A stretch of DNA of 64,000 bases, taken from the NCBI GenBank assembly GCA_023512135.1, contig JAIMAG010000001.1:248001-312000 (forward strand), in the 5' to 3' direction. Below the pieces are notes generated by a model. The model did not search any database. It saw only the letters and a list, made by a program, of their open reading frames with translations, and had not been told where the DNA came from. Below are positions 14,946-23,545 of this stretch, piece by piece (positions within the stretch are counted from its first letter, which is position 1; each line of letters begins with the position of its first letter). A program made the translations under genes and the position numbers. This DNA is from Terriglobia bacterium (GTDB taxonomy: Bacteria > Acidobacteriota > Terriglobia > Acidiferrales > UBA7541).

Positions 14946-17888
14946 TCAAAGCAGGGGTTCGCCGGTGTGGGGGGCCAGGGAGGTGCGCGTCTGGTCGCGC
15001 AGGCGGATGATTTCGCGCCAGTGTTCGCGCGGGTCGGCGCTCGGTTCCGGAAAAATCGGCGGCAGGATGGTTATGGTAACGGCTCCGGGCCGGGGAAGGA
15101 TCGTCTCGTCGCGAAGGATTGCGCGCACGCCGCGCAGCGCCACGGGGAGGACAGGCCTTCCGGTAGCCACCGCGGCTTTGAACGCACCCAGTTGAAACGG
15201 TCGTACACCGTCGTGCGGCGTGAAGGTCCCTTCGGGAAAGACCAGCACGGAGTCACCTGCGCGCAGAGAGCGTTCGACTTCTTCTGCTTGGCGCAGACGC
15301 TGCTGACGGTCGCTGCGGTCGAACGCAAAATCGCCCCGGCGACGCAGGAAGTCGCCGATCAGCGGCATCGAAGCTACCTCGATTTTCGAGACAAAGCGGA
15401 ATTCCACGGGCAGGGCGGCCATCAAGACCAAAACATCGAAGTAGCTGGTGTGATTGGCCACCAGCACCGAATTCGGATGTCGCTGCAGGTGTTCGAACCC
15501 ATGCAGGCGGATGGGAATCCCGACCAGCCGAAAATACAGGCGGGAGAGGCGCGAAGTGAACAGCACCACGGCGCGGCGCGTCGGCAGCAGTCGCATGACC
15601 GCCCAGGTGGGCAGCAGCCAGAGGACGAACATCAGCAGGGCATAGATGCCGTAGAGGCGCACGAGCGCCTGCCGGGCAGCGCGCAGGAATGCGCGCGCGG
15701 CGCCGCTCAGCGTCAGCCGGGCCACCTGCCACCAGACCGGCGGGCGGGCGGCCTCCAGCCGGCCGCTCAGGTAGAGCTGCTTGGTTTCGCTGCGACGGAG
15801 TTTCCCGCTGGAGGTTTTGGGAATGGTCTGCGGCGGCAACAACTCGATATGGTCCGGCGGCAGGCCAAGGGCTTCGGCAACGCGATGGCTGATGCGGGCG
15901 GCCAGTTGCGCACGCTGGTGCAGGTATTCCGGGCGAACCTCGGCGGCGATGACCAACCGCTCGGTGCCCGAGCGTTCGTCCGGGATGCCGAAGGCGACGA
16001 CACAGCCCGGACGCACGCCGGCCACTTCGCCGACCAGTTCCTCGATTTCCTGCGGCGTGATGTTTCGTCCGGCCTTGATGATCACGTCTTTGGCGCGGCC
16101 GGTGATGAAAATTTCGTCGCCGACGCGGTAGGCGCGGTCGCCCGAATCCAGCCAGCCGTCTTCCCGGACCATTTCCAGCGTGGCCGAGAGGTTGCGGAAA
16201 TATCCCTGGGTGGCCGAGGGTCCGCGGAACCAGAGCCGCCCTTCGATTCGCTCCGGGAGCTCCTGGCCGCGGTCATCCACGATGCGGACTTCGTGCCGCG
16301 GAATCGGGCGGCCGCAACTGACTAGGGTCAGCACGCGGGCGGTGCTGGACGGAGCAGCGGGAACGGCGCGGCCGGTGCGCTGGAACGTCTCGCGCTCGAT
16401 GTGGTCCAGCACCGGCGGGCGCCCCAGCGGGGGAATGGTGACCGCGAGCGTCGCTTCGGCCAGGCCGTAGACCGGCAGATGCATCTCGTGTCGCCAGCCG
16501 TAGGGAGCGAAACGCTCGGTGAAGCGTTGCAGGGTTCCCGGATGAACAGGTTCGGCACCGTTCAGTGCCGCGCGCACGTGGCGGAGATCGAGCCCGGCCA
16601 GTTCGCGCTCGTCCAGCTTGCGCGCGCAGAGCTCGAAGGCGAAGTTCGGCGCCGCGGTCAATGTGCCGCGGTGATGGTGCAGTGCCCACAGCCAGCGTGC
16701 AGGTCGGGTCAGGAAAGCCAGCGGCGACATCACCACCGTGGGAATGCCGGCATAGAGCGGGAGCAGCCAGGTGCCGATCAGCCCCATGTCGTGGTAGAGC
16801 GGCAACCAACTGACGCCGACATCGTCGGGTTGGAGCCCTACCGCTTCGCAGATGGCGCGGATGTTCGCCAGCAGATTGGCATGGGTGAGCATGACTCCTT
16901 TGGGATGGCCGGTCGAACCCGAGGTGTATTGCAGGAACGCCAGGTCTTCCCCGCGCACCGCGCGCACCGGTGCGACTGCGGTGGCGTCTGCCGTTTGAGC
17001 GGTGAGCTGGTTTGCGGTGAGCACCGCTTCGAGCGAGGGCACGTGCGGTTTCAGCAGGTGAGCCAGGCGGGCGGCACGGGCAAAGGTGATGAGCCAGCGA
17101 ACTTCGGCGTTCCGCAGGATGGCCGCCTGCCGCGCGGCGTATTCCTCGATGCGGTCGGCGCGGAAAGGAGGATAGATGGGCACCGGAATGCCGCCCGCCA
17201 GCATCACGCCCAGGAAGCAGAAGAAAAAGTCGGCGCTGGTGGGCAGCATGAGCGCCACGCGGTCCGCTGCCCGCAACCGGCGCTGCTGCAAGGACAGGGC
17301 AACGGCAGCAGCCCGCGCGAGCAATTCGCCATTCGAAATTACGCGCGCGGCATGGCTGGAGGCCTCCGGCCCGCCCTCTTCATACAGGTAAAGGTGCGGT
17401 GCCGCAGCGGTGGCGGGCTGTGTGCCCCGGTGCCAGAGCACTTCGAGCAGGGTTTCCGCCTGCTCAGGGGGACGAAGCGTGCGAATGCCGCGTGCGGGGA
17501 GCACTGGCCAGGGTAGCGCACGGGCCGGCGGAGCCAGCTCCGCAGCGGCTTCTGTGCCGGCCTGCTCCGCTGCAGTTTCCGCCGCTTCGGTACGCCCATT
17601 CACCTGCGCCAGCACCGTGGCGACAATGTCCCCGACCGTCTCTGCCTCCGCCAAGGTGCGTTCCGGCAGCTGCGTCTGGAAGGCCTGGCCAAGTCGAAGC
17701 AGGAGCTCGACGCGCTCCAGGCTGCCCAGCCCGAGGTCGCGTTCCAGATGCAGTTCGGCGACGGGCGTACCCGGCTGCGCCAGCGTTTCCGCGGTCGGGC
17801 TGCCCAGCTCTTCCAGCAGCGCGCGCAGCGTGGCACGAACCTCGGCCTCGACGGCACCGGGCTCGAACCGGATTGCAGGAGTCGCCAC
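14946..17888 (-). CDS. fusion: acyl carrier domain + fatty-acyl-AMP ligase + PlsC-type acyltransferase
   Basis: I place the start at the GTG at 17888, nine bases after AAAGGGAGG; the open frame upstream to 18083 has no ribosome site. Three domains follow: a phosphopantetheine carrier (about 1-85, attachment Ser56 in LGLGSLERVELL); an adenylating ligase (about 130-700) with the P-loop 'YTSGSTGHPKGVMLTH', the 'VSWLPLYHDMGLIG' block typical of fatty-acyl-AMP ligases, 'GRAKDVIIKAGRNI' and the catalytic Lys in KTSSGKLRR; then a membrane segment and a glycerolipid acyltransferase with NHTSYFD (HX4D) and FPEGTF (about 820-940). The protein could activate a free fatty acid, load it on its own carrier and pass it to a lysophospholipid: a rearranged analogue of Aas. 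That chain of events is inference; the domains are clear. Confidence 0.88.
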   Translation of the reverse strand: MATPAIRFEPGAVEAEVRATLRALLEELGSPTAETLAQPGTPVAELHLERDLGLGSLERVELLLRLGQAFQTQLPERTLAEAETVGDIVATVLAQVNGRTEAAETAAEQAGTEAAAELAPPARALPWPVLPARGIRTLRPPEQAETLLEVLWHRGTQPATAAAPHLYLYEEGGPEASSHAARVISNGELLARAAAVALSLQQRRLRAADRVALMLPTSADFFFCFLGVMLAGGIPVPIYPPFRADRIEEYAARQAAILRNAEVRWLITFARAARLAHLLKPHVPSLEAVLTANQLTAQTADATAVAPVRAVRGEDLAFLQYTSGSTGHPKGVMLTHANLLANIRAICEAVGLQPDDVGVSWLPLYHDMGLIGTWLLPLYAGIPTVVMSPLAFLTRPARWLWALHHHRGTLTAAPNFAFELCARKLDERELAGLDLRHVRAALNGAEPVHPGTLQRFTERFAPYGWRHEMHLPVYGLAEATLAVTIPPLGRPPVLDHIERETFQRTGRAVPAAPSSTARVLTLVSCGRPIPRHEVRIVDDRGQELPERIEGRLWFRGPSATQGYFRNLSATLEMVREDGWLDSGDRAYRVGDEIFITGRAKDVIIKAGRNITPQEIEELVGEVAGVRPGCVVAFGIPDERSGTERLVIAAEVRPEYLHQRAQLAARISHRVAEALGLPPDHIELLPPQTIPKTSSGKLRRSETKQLYLSGRLEAARPPVWWQVARLTLSGAARAFLRAARQALVRLYGIYALLMFVLWLLPTWAVMRLLPTRRAVVLFTSRLSRLYFRLVGIPIRLHGFEHLQRHPNSVLVANHTSYFDVLVLMAALPVEFRFVSKIEVASMPLIGDFLRRRGDFAFDRSDRQQRLRQAEEVERSLRAGDSVLVFPEGTFTPHDGVRPFQLGAFKAAVATGRPVLPVALRGVRAILRDETILPRPGAVTITILPPIFPEPSADPREHWREIIRLRDQTRTSLAPHTGEPLL

Positions 17889-18130
17889 CGCCCGTCCTCC
17901 CTTTGAGCGAATCGGCCGCGTGAGGGCGCTGCCTGGGTCTTCGAAAGGCTCGTGCGTGTCGTTCCGGACAAATCTCCGTTGCCCGGGTCGGTAGAAGCGT
18001 ACCATGGCCGAAAAAGTCGGAAAAGGAAAACCGGACCGGCGAACGGGCTGATGCCGGTGCTGCCCGGTGGCGGCTTGCGGCAATCCTGTTATAGTGTCCG
18101 CGGCACCGGTATCACCGCACAGAGCGAACG

Positions 18131-20755
18131 ATGACCGACGAAAAAGCCAAGCGGCTGTTCCTGATCGACGCGATGGGCTACATCTTTCGCGCCTATCACG
18201 CTCCCATGGAGCGGTTGCGCAGCCCCTCGGGGATGCCCACCAAGGTGCCCTACGTGTTCGCGAACATGCTGCGCCGGCTGTTGCGCGAGCAGGCTCCGGA
18301 CTACATCGGTGTGGTGATGGACGTTGCAGCCCCGACCTTCCGGGACCAGCTCTACGAGGCTTACAAGGCCCAGCGGCCGGAGATGCCCGAGGACCTGGCG
18401 CAGCAACTGCCGTATGTGCGGCGTTTGTGCGAAGCGATGCGGCTCCCGATTCTGGAGTACGCCGGCTACGAGGCTGACGACGTCATCGGTACCCTCGCGC
18501 GGCAAGCGGCTCAGCAGGGACTGGAAGTGGTCATCGTCACCAGCGACAAGGATATGCTGCAACTGGTGCGCTCCGGTACGGCCAGCGGTGCGGGTGCGGT
18601 GCGCGTGCTGATCCCGACAAAAAACGACCTGCTCGTGGATGAGCGGAAGGTGGAGGAGTTGCTGGGTGTCCCGCCGGAGAAAGTCGCCGACGTGATGGCG
18701 CTGATGGGCGATGCGATCGACAACATCCCCGGGGCGAAGGGCATTGGCGAAAAGGGTGCGCGGGAACTGATCCGCCGCTTCGGGTCCGCCGAAGCCGCCC
18801 TGGAACATGCTGCGGAAGTCGAAAACAGGCGGTATCGCCAGGCGCTGGAGAACAGTCGGGAAGCGGTGCTGTTGTCGAAGCGGCTGGCGCAGATTGCCAC
18901 CGACATCCCGGTGCCACTGGAGCTCGAGAAGCTGCGCCGGCAGCCGCCCGACCTGGAAGCGTTGCGTGCGCTCTATGCGGAGCTCGGGTTTGCGTCGCTG
19001 CTGCGCGAGCTGGTGGCTCCTGCTGCGTCGAACGTCCAGGAGAGTCAATACCGGCAAATCCGTTCGGCCGCTGAGCTGGAGGCGTGCCTGAGCGCGATTC
19101 CGCCGGGACAGGAAGCGGCGCTCTGGCTCGCGCTCGACCTGCGCGAAGGAGAAGAGGGTGGGTTTGGCAGCCGTTTGGCTGCCGTGGAAATTGCCGTCGA
19201 GCCCGGGCGCGTGTGCACAGCCTGGCTGGACGAGCAGAGCGCCCTGCGCGATGCGTTGCGGCCGTGGCTGAACGATGCTGCCCGTCCGAAGGTGGTCCAC
19301 GACCCGAAACTGGCGGAGCTGCTGCTGGGGCCGGTCGAGGGCATCCGGCACGCCACGATGCTCTACTCCTACCTGCTCCGGCCGACCACGGCCCAGCACG
19401 GCCTGAGCGATGTGGTCCTGCGGCAGTTCAACACGGCTCTGAGCGGTGCGCCCGGCGAACATGCGGACTATCTGTTGCGGCTGGCCCCGCTGTTGCGCGC
19501 CGAAGTCGAAGCCCGCGGGCTGCTGGCCGTCTACGAGAAAATTGATCTGCCGCTGGCGCCGGTGCTCGCCCGCATGGAGCGTGCCGGTGTGCGCGTCGAT
19601 CCGGAGGCGCTCGGCCAGCTCGCTGTGCGCATGGAAGAAGAGCTGGTGCGGCTGGAGCGAAAGGTCTTCGAGCTCGCCGGACAGGAATTCAACATCAATT
19701 CGCCGCAGCAGCTGGCGGAAATCCTCTACGACAAGCTGAACCTGCCCGTACCGCGCCGCACGCGTACCCGCGGTCGCTCCACCGCCGCCGATGTGCTCGA
19801 AGAGCTGGCCGCGAAGCATCCGCTGCCGCGCGCCGTTCTGGAATACCGGGAAGTAGCGAAGCTGAAGTCCACCTATGTGGACGCACTGCCGCGGCTGATC
19901 CATCCGGAAACCGGCCGGCTGCACACACGGTTTTCCCAGACGGGCACCGCCACGGGCCGGCTCAGTTCGTCCAACCCCAACCTGCAGAACATTCCGGTGC
20001 GCACTGAACTGGGACGCGAGATCCGCGCCGCGTTCGCTGCCGAGCCGGGCTGGTTGCTGCTTTCGGCGGATTATTCGCAGATCGAGCTGCGGTTGCTGGC
20101 GCACTTCTCGCAGGATCCCGTGCTGCTGGAAGCCTTCCGGAAAGGCGAGGACATCCACGCGCGCACGGCGGCCGAGGTGTTCGGCGTGCCCCCGGCCCTG
20201 CAGACCCCCGAGCATCGGCGCATCGCCAAGGTCATCAACTTCGGCATCCTCTACGGCGTCTCGGCCTTCGGCCTGGCCCAGCAACTGGGCATTGAACCCG
20301 GCGAGGCCCGGCAGTTTATCGCTGCATATTTCGAGCGCTACCCGGGCGTGAAGCGCTGGCTGGATGCCCAGCTGGACGAGGTGCGCCGCACGCAGCAGAC
20401 CCGCACTCTGTTCGGACGCATCCGGCCGATTCCGGAAATCCTGGCCCAGCAGAATGCGCTGCGCGGCTTTGCCGAGCGCACGGCGCTGAACACGCCGCTG
20501 CAGGGTACCGCTGCCGACCTCATCAAACTGGCCATGATCGACATTGACCGCCGGCTGCAACAGGAGCGTTTCCGCGCGCGCATGATTCTGCAGGTGCACG
20601 ACGAGCTGTTGTTCGAAGTGCCCGAAACGGAGCTGGACCGGCTCCGGGCCATGGTGCGTCCTGCCATGGAGAACGTGGAAACGTTTGCCGGGCCGCTGAC
20701 CGTACCTCTGGTGGTGGACCTGAAGGCCGGACGGAACTGGCGCGACCTAGAATGA
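18131..20755 (+). CDS. polA: DNA polymerase I
   Basis: Domains in order: 5'-nuclease (about 1-300; 'YEADDVIGTLA', 'SDKDMLQLV', 'GDAIDNIPGAKGIGEKGA'), a 3'-5' exonuclease-like fold (310-490) and the polymerase (500-874) with motif A 'SADYSQIELRLLAHF' (about 643-657), the O-helix 'RRIAKVINFGILYG' (about 696-709) and motif C 'QVHDELLFEV' (about 819-828). It fills gaps and removes primers in repair and replication. Length is normal. The exonuclease domain has lost key metal ligands: motif I reads LDLREG instead of D-x-E, and the Asp of motif II is Ala (HATML where FDTML is usual), so proofreading is probably absent, as in several other bacterial Pol I enzymes. It is divergent from the fusion gene upstream (start to start about 240 bases). 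Confidence 0.95.
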   Translation: MTDEKAKRLFLIDAMGYIFRAYHAPMERLRSPSGMPTKVPYVFANMLRRLLREQAPDYIGVVMDVAAPTFRDQLYEAYKAQRPEMPEDLAQQLPYVRRLCEAMRLPILEYAGYEADDVIGTLARQAAQQGLEVVIVTSDKDMLQLVRSGTASGAGAVRVLIPTKNDLLVDERKVEELLGVPPEKVADVMALMGDAIDNIPGAKGIGEKGARELIRRFGSAEAALEHAAEVENRRYRQALENSREAVLLSKRLAQIATDIPVPLELEKLRRQPPDLEALRALYAELGFASLLRELVAPAASNVQESQYRQIRSAAELEACLSAIPPGQEAALWLALDLREGEEGGFGSRLAAVEIAVEPGRVCTAWLDEQSALRDALRPWLNDAARPKVVHDPKLAELLLGPVEGIRHATMLYSYLLRPTTAQHGLSDVVLRQFNTALSGAPGEHADYLLRLAPLLRAEVEARGLLAVYEKIDLPLAPVLARMERAGVRVDPEALGQLAVRMEEELVRLERKVFELAGQEFNINSPQQLAEILYDKLNLPVPRRTRTRGRSTAADVLEELAAKHPLPRAVLEYREVAKLKSTYVDALPRLIHPETGRLHTRFSQTGTATGRLSSSNPNLQNIPVRTELGREIRAAFAAEPGWLLLSADYSQIELRLLAHFSQDPVLLEAFRKGEDIHARTAAEVFGVPPALQTPEHRRIAKVINFGILYGVSAFGLAQQLGIEPGEARQFIAAYFERYPGVKRWLDAQLDEVRRTQQTRTLFGRIRPIPEILAQQNALRGFAERTALNTPLQGTAADLIKLAMIDIDRRLQQERFRARMILQVHDELLFEVPETELDRLRAMVRPAMENVETFAGPLTVPLVVDLKAGRNWRDLE

Positions 20756-20854
20756 ATCAGAACGGGGACACCGGCGGCCGGAAGGAGTACAATCGCAGCG
20801 CACGCCCGCCCACGTTCATGGATTCAGGAGCACTCAGGCGGCAAGGAGGCAACC

Positions 20855-21313
20855 ATGAGAAACCCTTCGGGGATGCCCCTGATCGCGTTGGTCTTGCTTG
20901 CGGGGATGGCCATGGCACAGGAACCGAAGCCGCAATCCCAGCAGCCTGCTCCGGAACAGCCCCCGCCCGAGCCGGCCTTCGTCATTCCGCCCGAAGAAGC
21001 CAAACGCGAAAACCCGGTGAAGCCCGACGAAGTCTCCCTGGCGCAGGGCAGGCGCCTCTATGAAACGCAGTGCGCGCTCTGCCACGGAGTCGACGGCAGC
21101 GGGAAAACCGAGCTGGCCACCACCATGCAACTTACCCTGCGCGATTACAGCGACCCCAAGGCCCTGAAAGATTTCACCGACGGGGAACTGTTCTACATTT
21201 TGCGGAAAGGCAAAGGGAAAATGCCGGGACAGGAAGGCCGGATGCGCGACCGGCAGATGTGGCACCTGATCAATTACATCCGTTCGCTGGCCAAGAAGAC
21301 AGACAACAACTGA
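20855..21313 (+). CDS. c-type cytochrome (periplasmic or anchored, monohaem)
   Basis: The ATG at 20855 follows a perfect AAGGAGG. A signal peptide or anchor (about 1-22, AMAQ) leads into a Pro/Glu-rich linker ('PQSQQPAPEQPPPEP') and a class I cytochrome c domain (about 65-148): haem attachment CALCH after 'GRRLYETQ', and the distal Met ligand in GKGKMPGQEG, then the closing helix 'MWHLINYIRSLAKK'. It shuttles electrons in the periplasm; the redox partner cannot be told, since no oxidase genes are adjacent. The same-strand rhodanese gene begins 113 bases later. Confidence 0.9.
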   Translation: MRNPSGMPLIALVLLAGMAMAQEPKPQSQQPAPEQPPPEPAFVIPPEEAKRENPVKPDEVSLAQGRRLYETQCALCHGVDGSGKTELATTMQLTLRDYSDPKALKDFTDGELFYILRKGKGKMPGQEGRMRDRQMWHLINYIRSLAKKTDNN

Positions 21314-21426
21314 TTCCTTCGGCAAAGCCCGGCGAGCGCCGCGATCGCCCGCAGCCGCACATTTGCCTGTCCAGGAACCCTGTGGTAGGCTTGCGCGCGG
21401 TGGACTCCGAAACAGGAGAGTGAGCT

Positions 21427-21801
21427 ATGCAGCATGCGCCCGGCTTTTTGAAACTGGTGCAGGAAGCCAAGCAACGCATCAAGGAAACCACGGTGGACGA
21501 GGTGAAGCGCCGGCTCGACAACGGCCACTCGTTCTACCTGGTGGATACGCGCGAAGAAAGCGAGTGGAGGCAGGGACATCTGCCGGGCGCCATCCACCTG
21601 TGCAAGGGCATCATCGAGCGCGACATCGAAAAAACCATCCCGGACAAGAACGCGGAAATCGTCCTCTACTGTGGCGGCGGGTTCCGTTCCGCGCTGGCCG
21701 CCGAGAATCTGCAACGCATGGGCTACACGAACGTCGTGTCCATGGACGGTGGCTGGCGCGAGTGGACGGCCAAGAACTATCCTGTCGAATCCTCGCGCTA
21801 G
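21427..21801 (+). CDS. single-domain rhodanese-like sulfurtransferase
   Basis: The 124-residue protein begins at an ATG with GGAGAGTGAGCT upstream. It has one rhodanese domain: 'VDTREESEWRQGHLPGAIHLC' (about 38-58), the active-site loop with catalytic cysteine LYCGGGFRSA (about 79-88), and 'LQRMGYTNVVSMDGGWREW' (about 95-113). Such enzymes move sulfane sulfur from thiosulfate or persulfides to acceptors. No signal peptide is present, so it is cytoplasmic. The preceding 30 residues form an extra amphipathic helix ('FLKLVQEAKQRIKETTVDEV') common in this subfamily. It may share a transcript with the cytochrome gene. Confidence 0.9.
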   Translation: MQHAPGFLKLVQEAKQRIKETTVDEVKRRLDNGHSFYLVDTREESEWRQGHLPGAIHLCKGIIERDIEKTIPDKNAEIVLYCGGGFRSALAAENLQRMGYTNVVSMDGGWREWTAKNYPVESSR

Positions 21802-21904
21802 CCGCGGAGCGATTTTCAGAACTCTGACTGCGTCTTCCCTCGCCCATCGCAATTCTTACTCCCTGCCAGCGTGCTTGTTGCCGTGCAAGACTGCGCACAC
21901 AGGC

Positions 21905-22225
21905 ATGACTGTGTGCCTGCGTGTGTATCCGGCTCGGGCCAGCGCACCGGCCGGCTATGAACTTGTCGCCCTGGTGGAAACCACTCCGGCCCTGGGCCGG
22001 AAAGCAAAGATCAAAGAAATGGAAGTGGTCACGAAGGACGGCACATGCAAACTGGACAACAAGGAAGATATGGAAATCGAACCCGGAGAAACGGTGGGCA
22101 CTGTCTTTCTGAGCCGCAGCACCCACCGCCTGCTCGGAGAGATTCAGCAGATTCGCTTGCCGCTGAACAACGTGGCTCGCTGGGTGCGCGTGCCGGCTGG
22201 CCAAGCGCCGGACGTCGCGCAGTGA
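21905..22225 (+). CDS. hypothetical protein of about 106 residues
   Basis: The translation from the ATG at 21905 reads like a folded beta-rich domain: 'YELVALVETTPALGRKAKIKE', 'MEVVTKDGTCKLDNKEDMEIE', 'GETVGTVFLSRSTHRLLGEIQ'. I do not recognise a family. The ribosome site is weak, and the frame is open further upstream, so the true start is uncertain. It ends 28 bases before the convergent release-factor-like gene. A real gene is more likely than not because the opposite frames are broken and the composition is normal. Confidence 0.45.
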   Translation: MTVCLRVYPARASAPAGYELVALVETTPALGRKAKIKEMEVVTKDGTCKLDNKEDMEIEPGETVGTVFLSRSTHRLLGEIQQIRLPLNNVARWVRVPAGQAPDVAQ

Positions 22226-22252
22226 GCCGGACGAAGGCCGAGGCGGGAACGG

Positions 22253-23395
22253 CTAGCGGAGCCACGCGGCTAATCCGCCGAACTCGCGCAACTTTCTGGC
22301 CGCCTCGCCGGCGATGACTTCTACGTGCACATTGTAGCGGCGCGCCAGTTCCGGCAGTACAGCCCGCAGCGGCACCAGCCGGCGTTCGCCGCCACAGGCA
22401 GGGCAGATGCGATCGGCGGAACGGTCTACCCAGAGGCAGTTCTGGCACTGACGGAGTCGCCCGCCGAGTCCGCGCACCACCACCAGCTCGCGTGCCATAC
22501 CTTCCTGGATGCGGCGGAGGGTTTCGTCGGGGCCGACGACGGCGCGGGTCCCGTTGGGATTGGCGAGCAGCCGTTCCACCATCTGCTGCTCGCGATCCCG
22601 CTTCCAGGCCTTGATTTCCTGTTCCAGGCGCACGGCCAGGTCCGCCGGGGCGAGGTGAGACAGGTCAGCCCGAATCAGCAGGCAGCGCTCCTGAAAATTT
22701 CCGGGCAGTTCGTTCCAGACGGAGTCCACCGCGCCCTGCGGGCCGGCCACGACCACCGGGATCAGTTTTTCTTCGTTGGCCCACTGCTGGATCCGGTTGG
22801 CCGTTTCCTTGTAGAACTTTTCCAGCTGCGCTTCCACACGCTGCTCGAAGACGTCTCGCTGGGAGCCGCGCGTCTTCTGCACTCCGGGATGCGCGGGTGG
22901 GACCAGATATTTCTTCCGCCATTCGGCGAGGTCGAGCTGGAAGCGGAGTTTTTCCTGCTCTTCGGCGAAGCCCATCCAGAATTTGTAGAAGCGCGCTCCG
23001 CTGCGGTCCACCAGCGCCGCGCCGCACGGCTGGTGCTCATCGAGCAGCCAGAGCAGTTGGGTGAACGACGGCCGTCCCCAATGCAGCTCGTCCTCGACGT
23101 CGACCTGCAGAGGAATCACCTGCCAGGTCTCCGGTCCGGCAAAGACGACCAAGCCGCGCTCCCGCGGAGGCTGATTGCGCAGCAGCTCTTCGACACGACG
23201 CACCTGTTCCTGAAAGAGTTTTTGTTCGGCTTTGGGGATGCGACTGCGCAGCACCCGGGCACGCGATTTCAGCCAGATCAGCGCACCGGGCGGGTGTCCC
23301 TGATTCCGCGGGTTGGCCGGATTGGTATCCAGATACGCGGTCAGGATCGGCTGGGGCAACTGCGGAAGAGAATGAAGGAGTCTGGCATCGAGCAT
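22253..23395 (-). CDS. bacterial eRF1-like (baeRF / Vms1-like) protein
   Basis: The ATG at 23395 has GAGGAGAG upstream. The 380-residue protein has the overall layout of the bacterial archaeo-eukaryotic release factor family: an N-terminal domain ('AYLDTNPANPRN'), a central Rossmann-like eRF1 domain 2 with 'GAALVDRSGARFYKFWMG', 'IQQWANEEKLIPVVVAGPQGA' and 'LIRADLSHLAPADLAV', and an L7Ae-like C-terminal domain with a zinc ribbon formed by C-x2-C ... C-x2-C (CQNCLWVDRSADRICPACGG, about 316-335). Relatives such as Vms1/ANKZF1 cleave peptidyl-tRNA on stalled ribosomes. A catalytic residue equivalent to the Vms1 Gln or eRF1 GGQ cannot be assigned by eye. It is next to mtnA on the same strand, with no obvious link. 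Confidence 0.65.
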   Translation of the reverse strand: MLDARLLHSLPQLPQPILTAYLDTNPANPRNQGHPPGALIWLKSRARVLRSRIPKAEQKLFQEQVRRVEELLRNQPPRERGLVVFAGPETWQVIPLQVDVEDELHWGRPSFTQLLWLLDEHQPCGAALVDRSGARFYKFWMGFAEEQEKLRFQLDLAEWRKKYLVPPAHPGVQKTRGSQRDVFEQRVEAQLEKFYKETANRIQQWANEEKLIPVVVAGPQGAVDSVWNELPGNFQERCLLIRADLSHLAPADLAVRLEQEIKAWKRDREQQMVERLLANPNGTRAVVGPDETLRRIQEGMARELVVVRGLGGRLRQCQNCLWVDRSADRICPACGGERRLVPLRAVLPELARRYNVHVEVIAGEAARKLREFGGLAAWLR

Positions 23396-23545
23396 GGAAT
23401 CTCTCCTCGAACATCCGGTCAGTGATGCAAGAAACTGCTGGTTTTTCTCTCGTGCTGCATGTTCGCGCCAGAGACCGGAATGATCGTCTGCGGTTCCGGT
23501 GGCGCGTTTGCGGCGGAGGCGTTCTCCCGGTTTGAAGTCAGCGTT

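Noticed and set aside
18089-20599. 836-residue minus-strand frame
   Set aside because: It is a shadow of polA on the opposite strand; the polA reading has complete family motifs.
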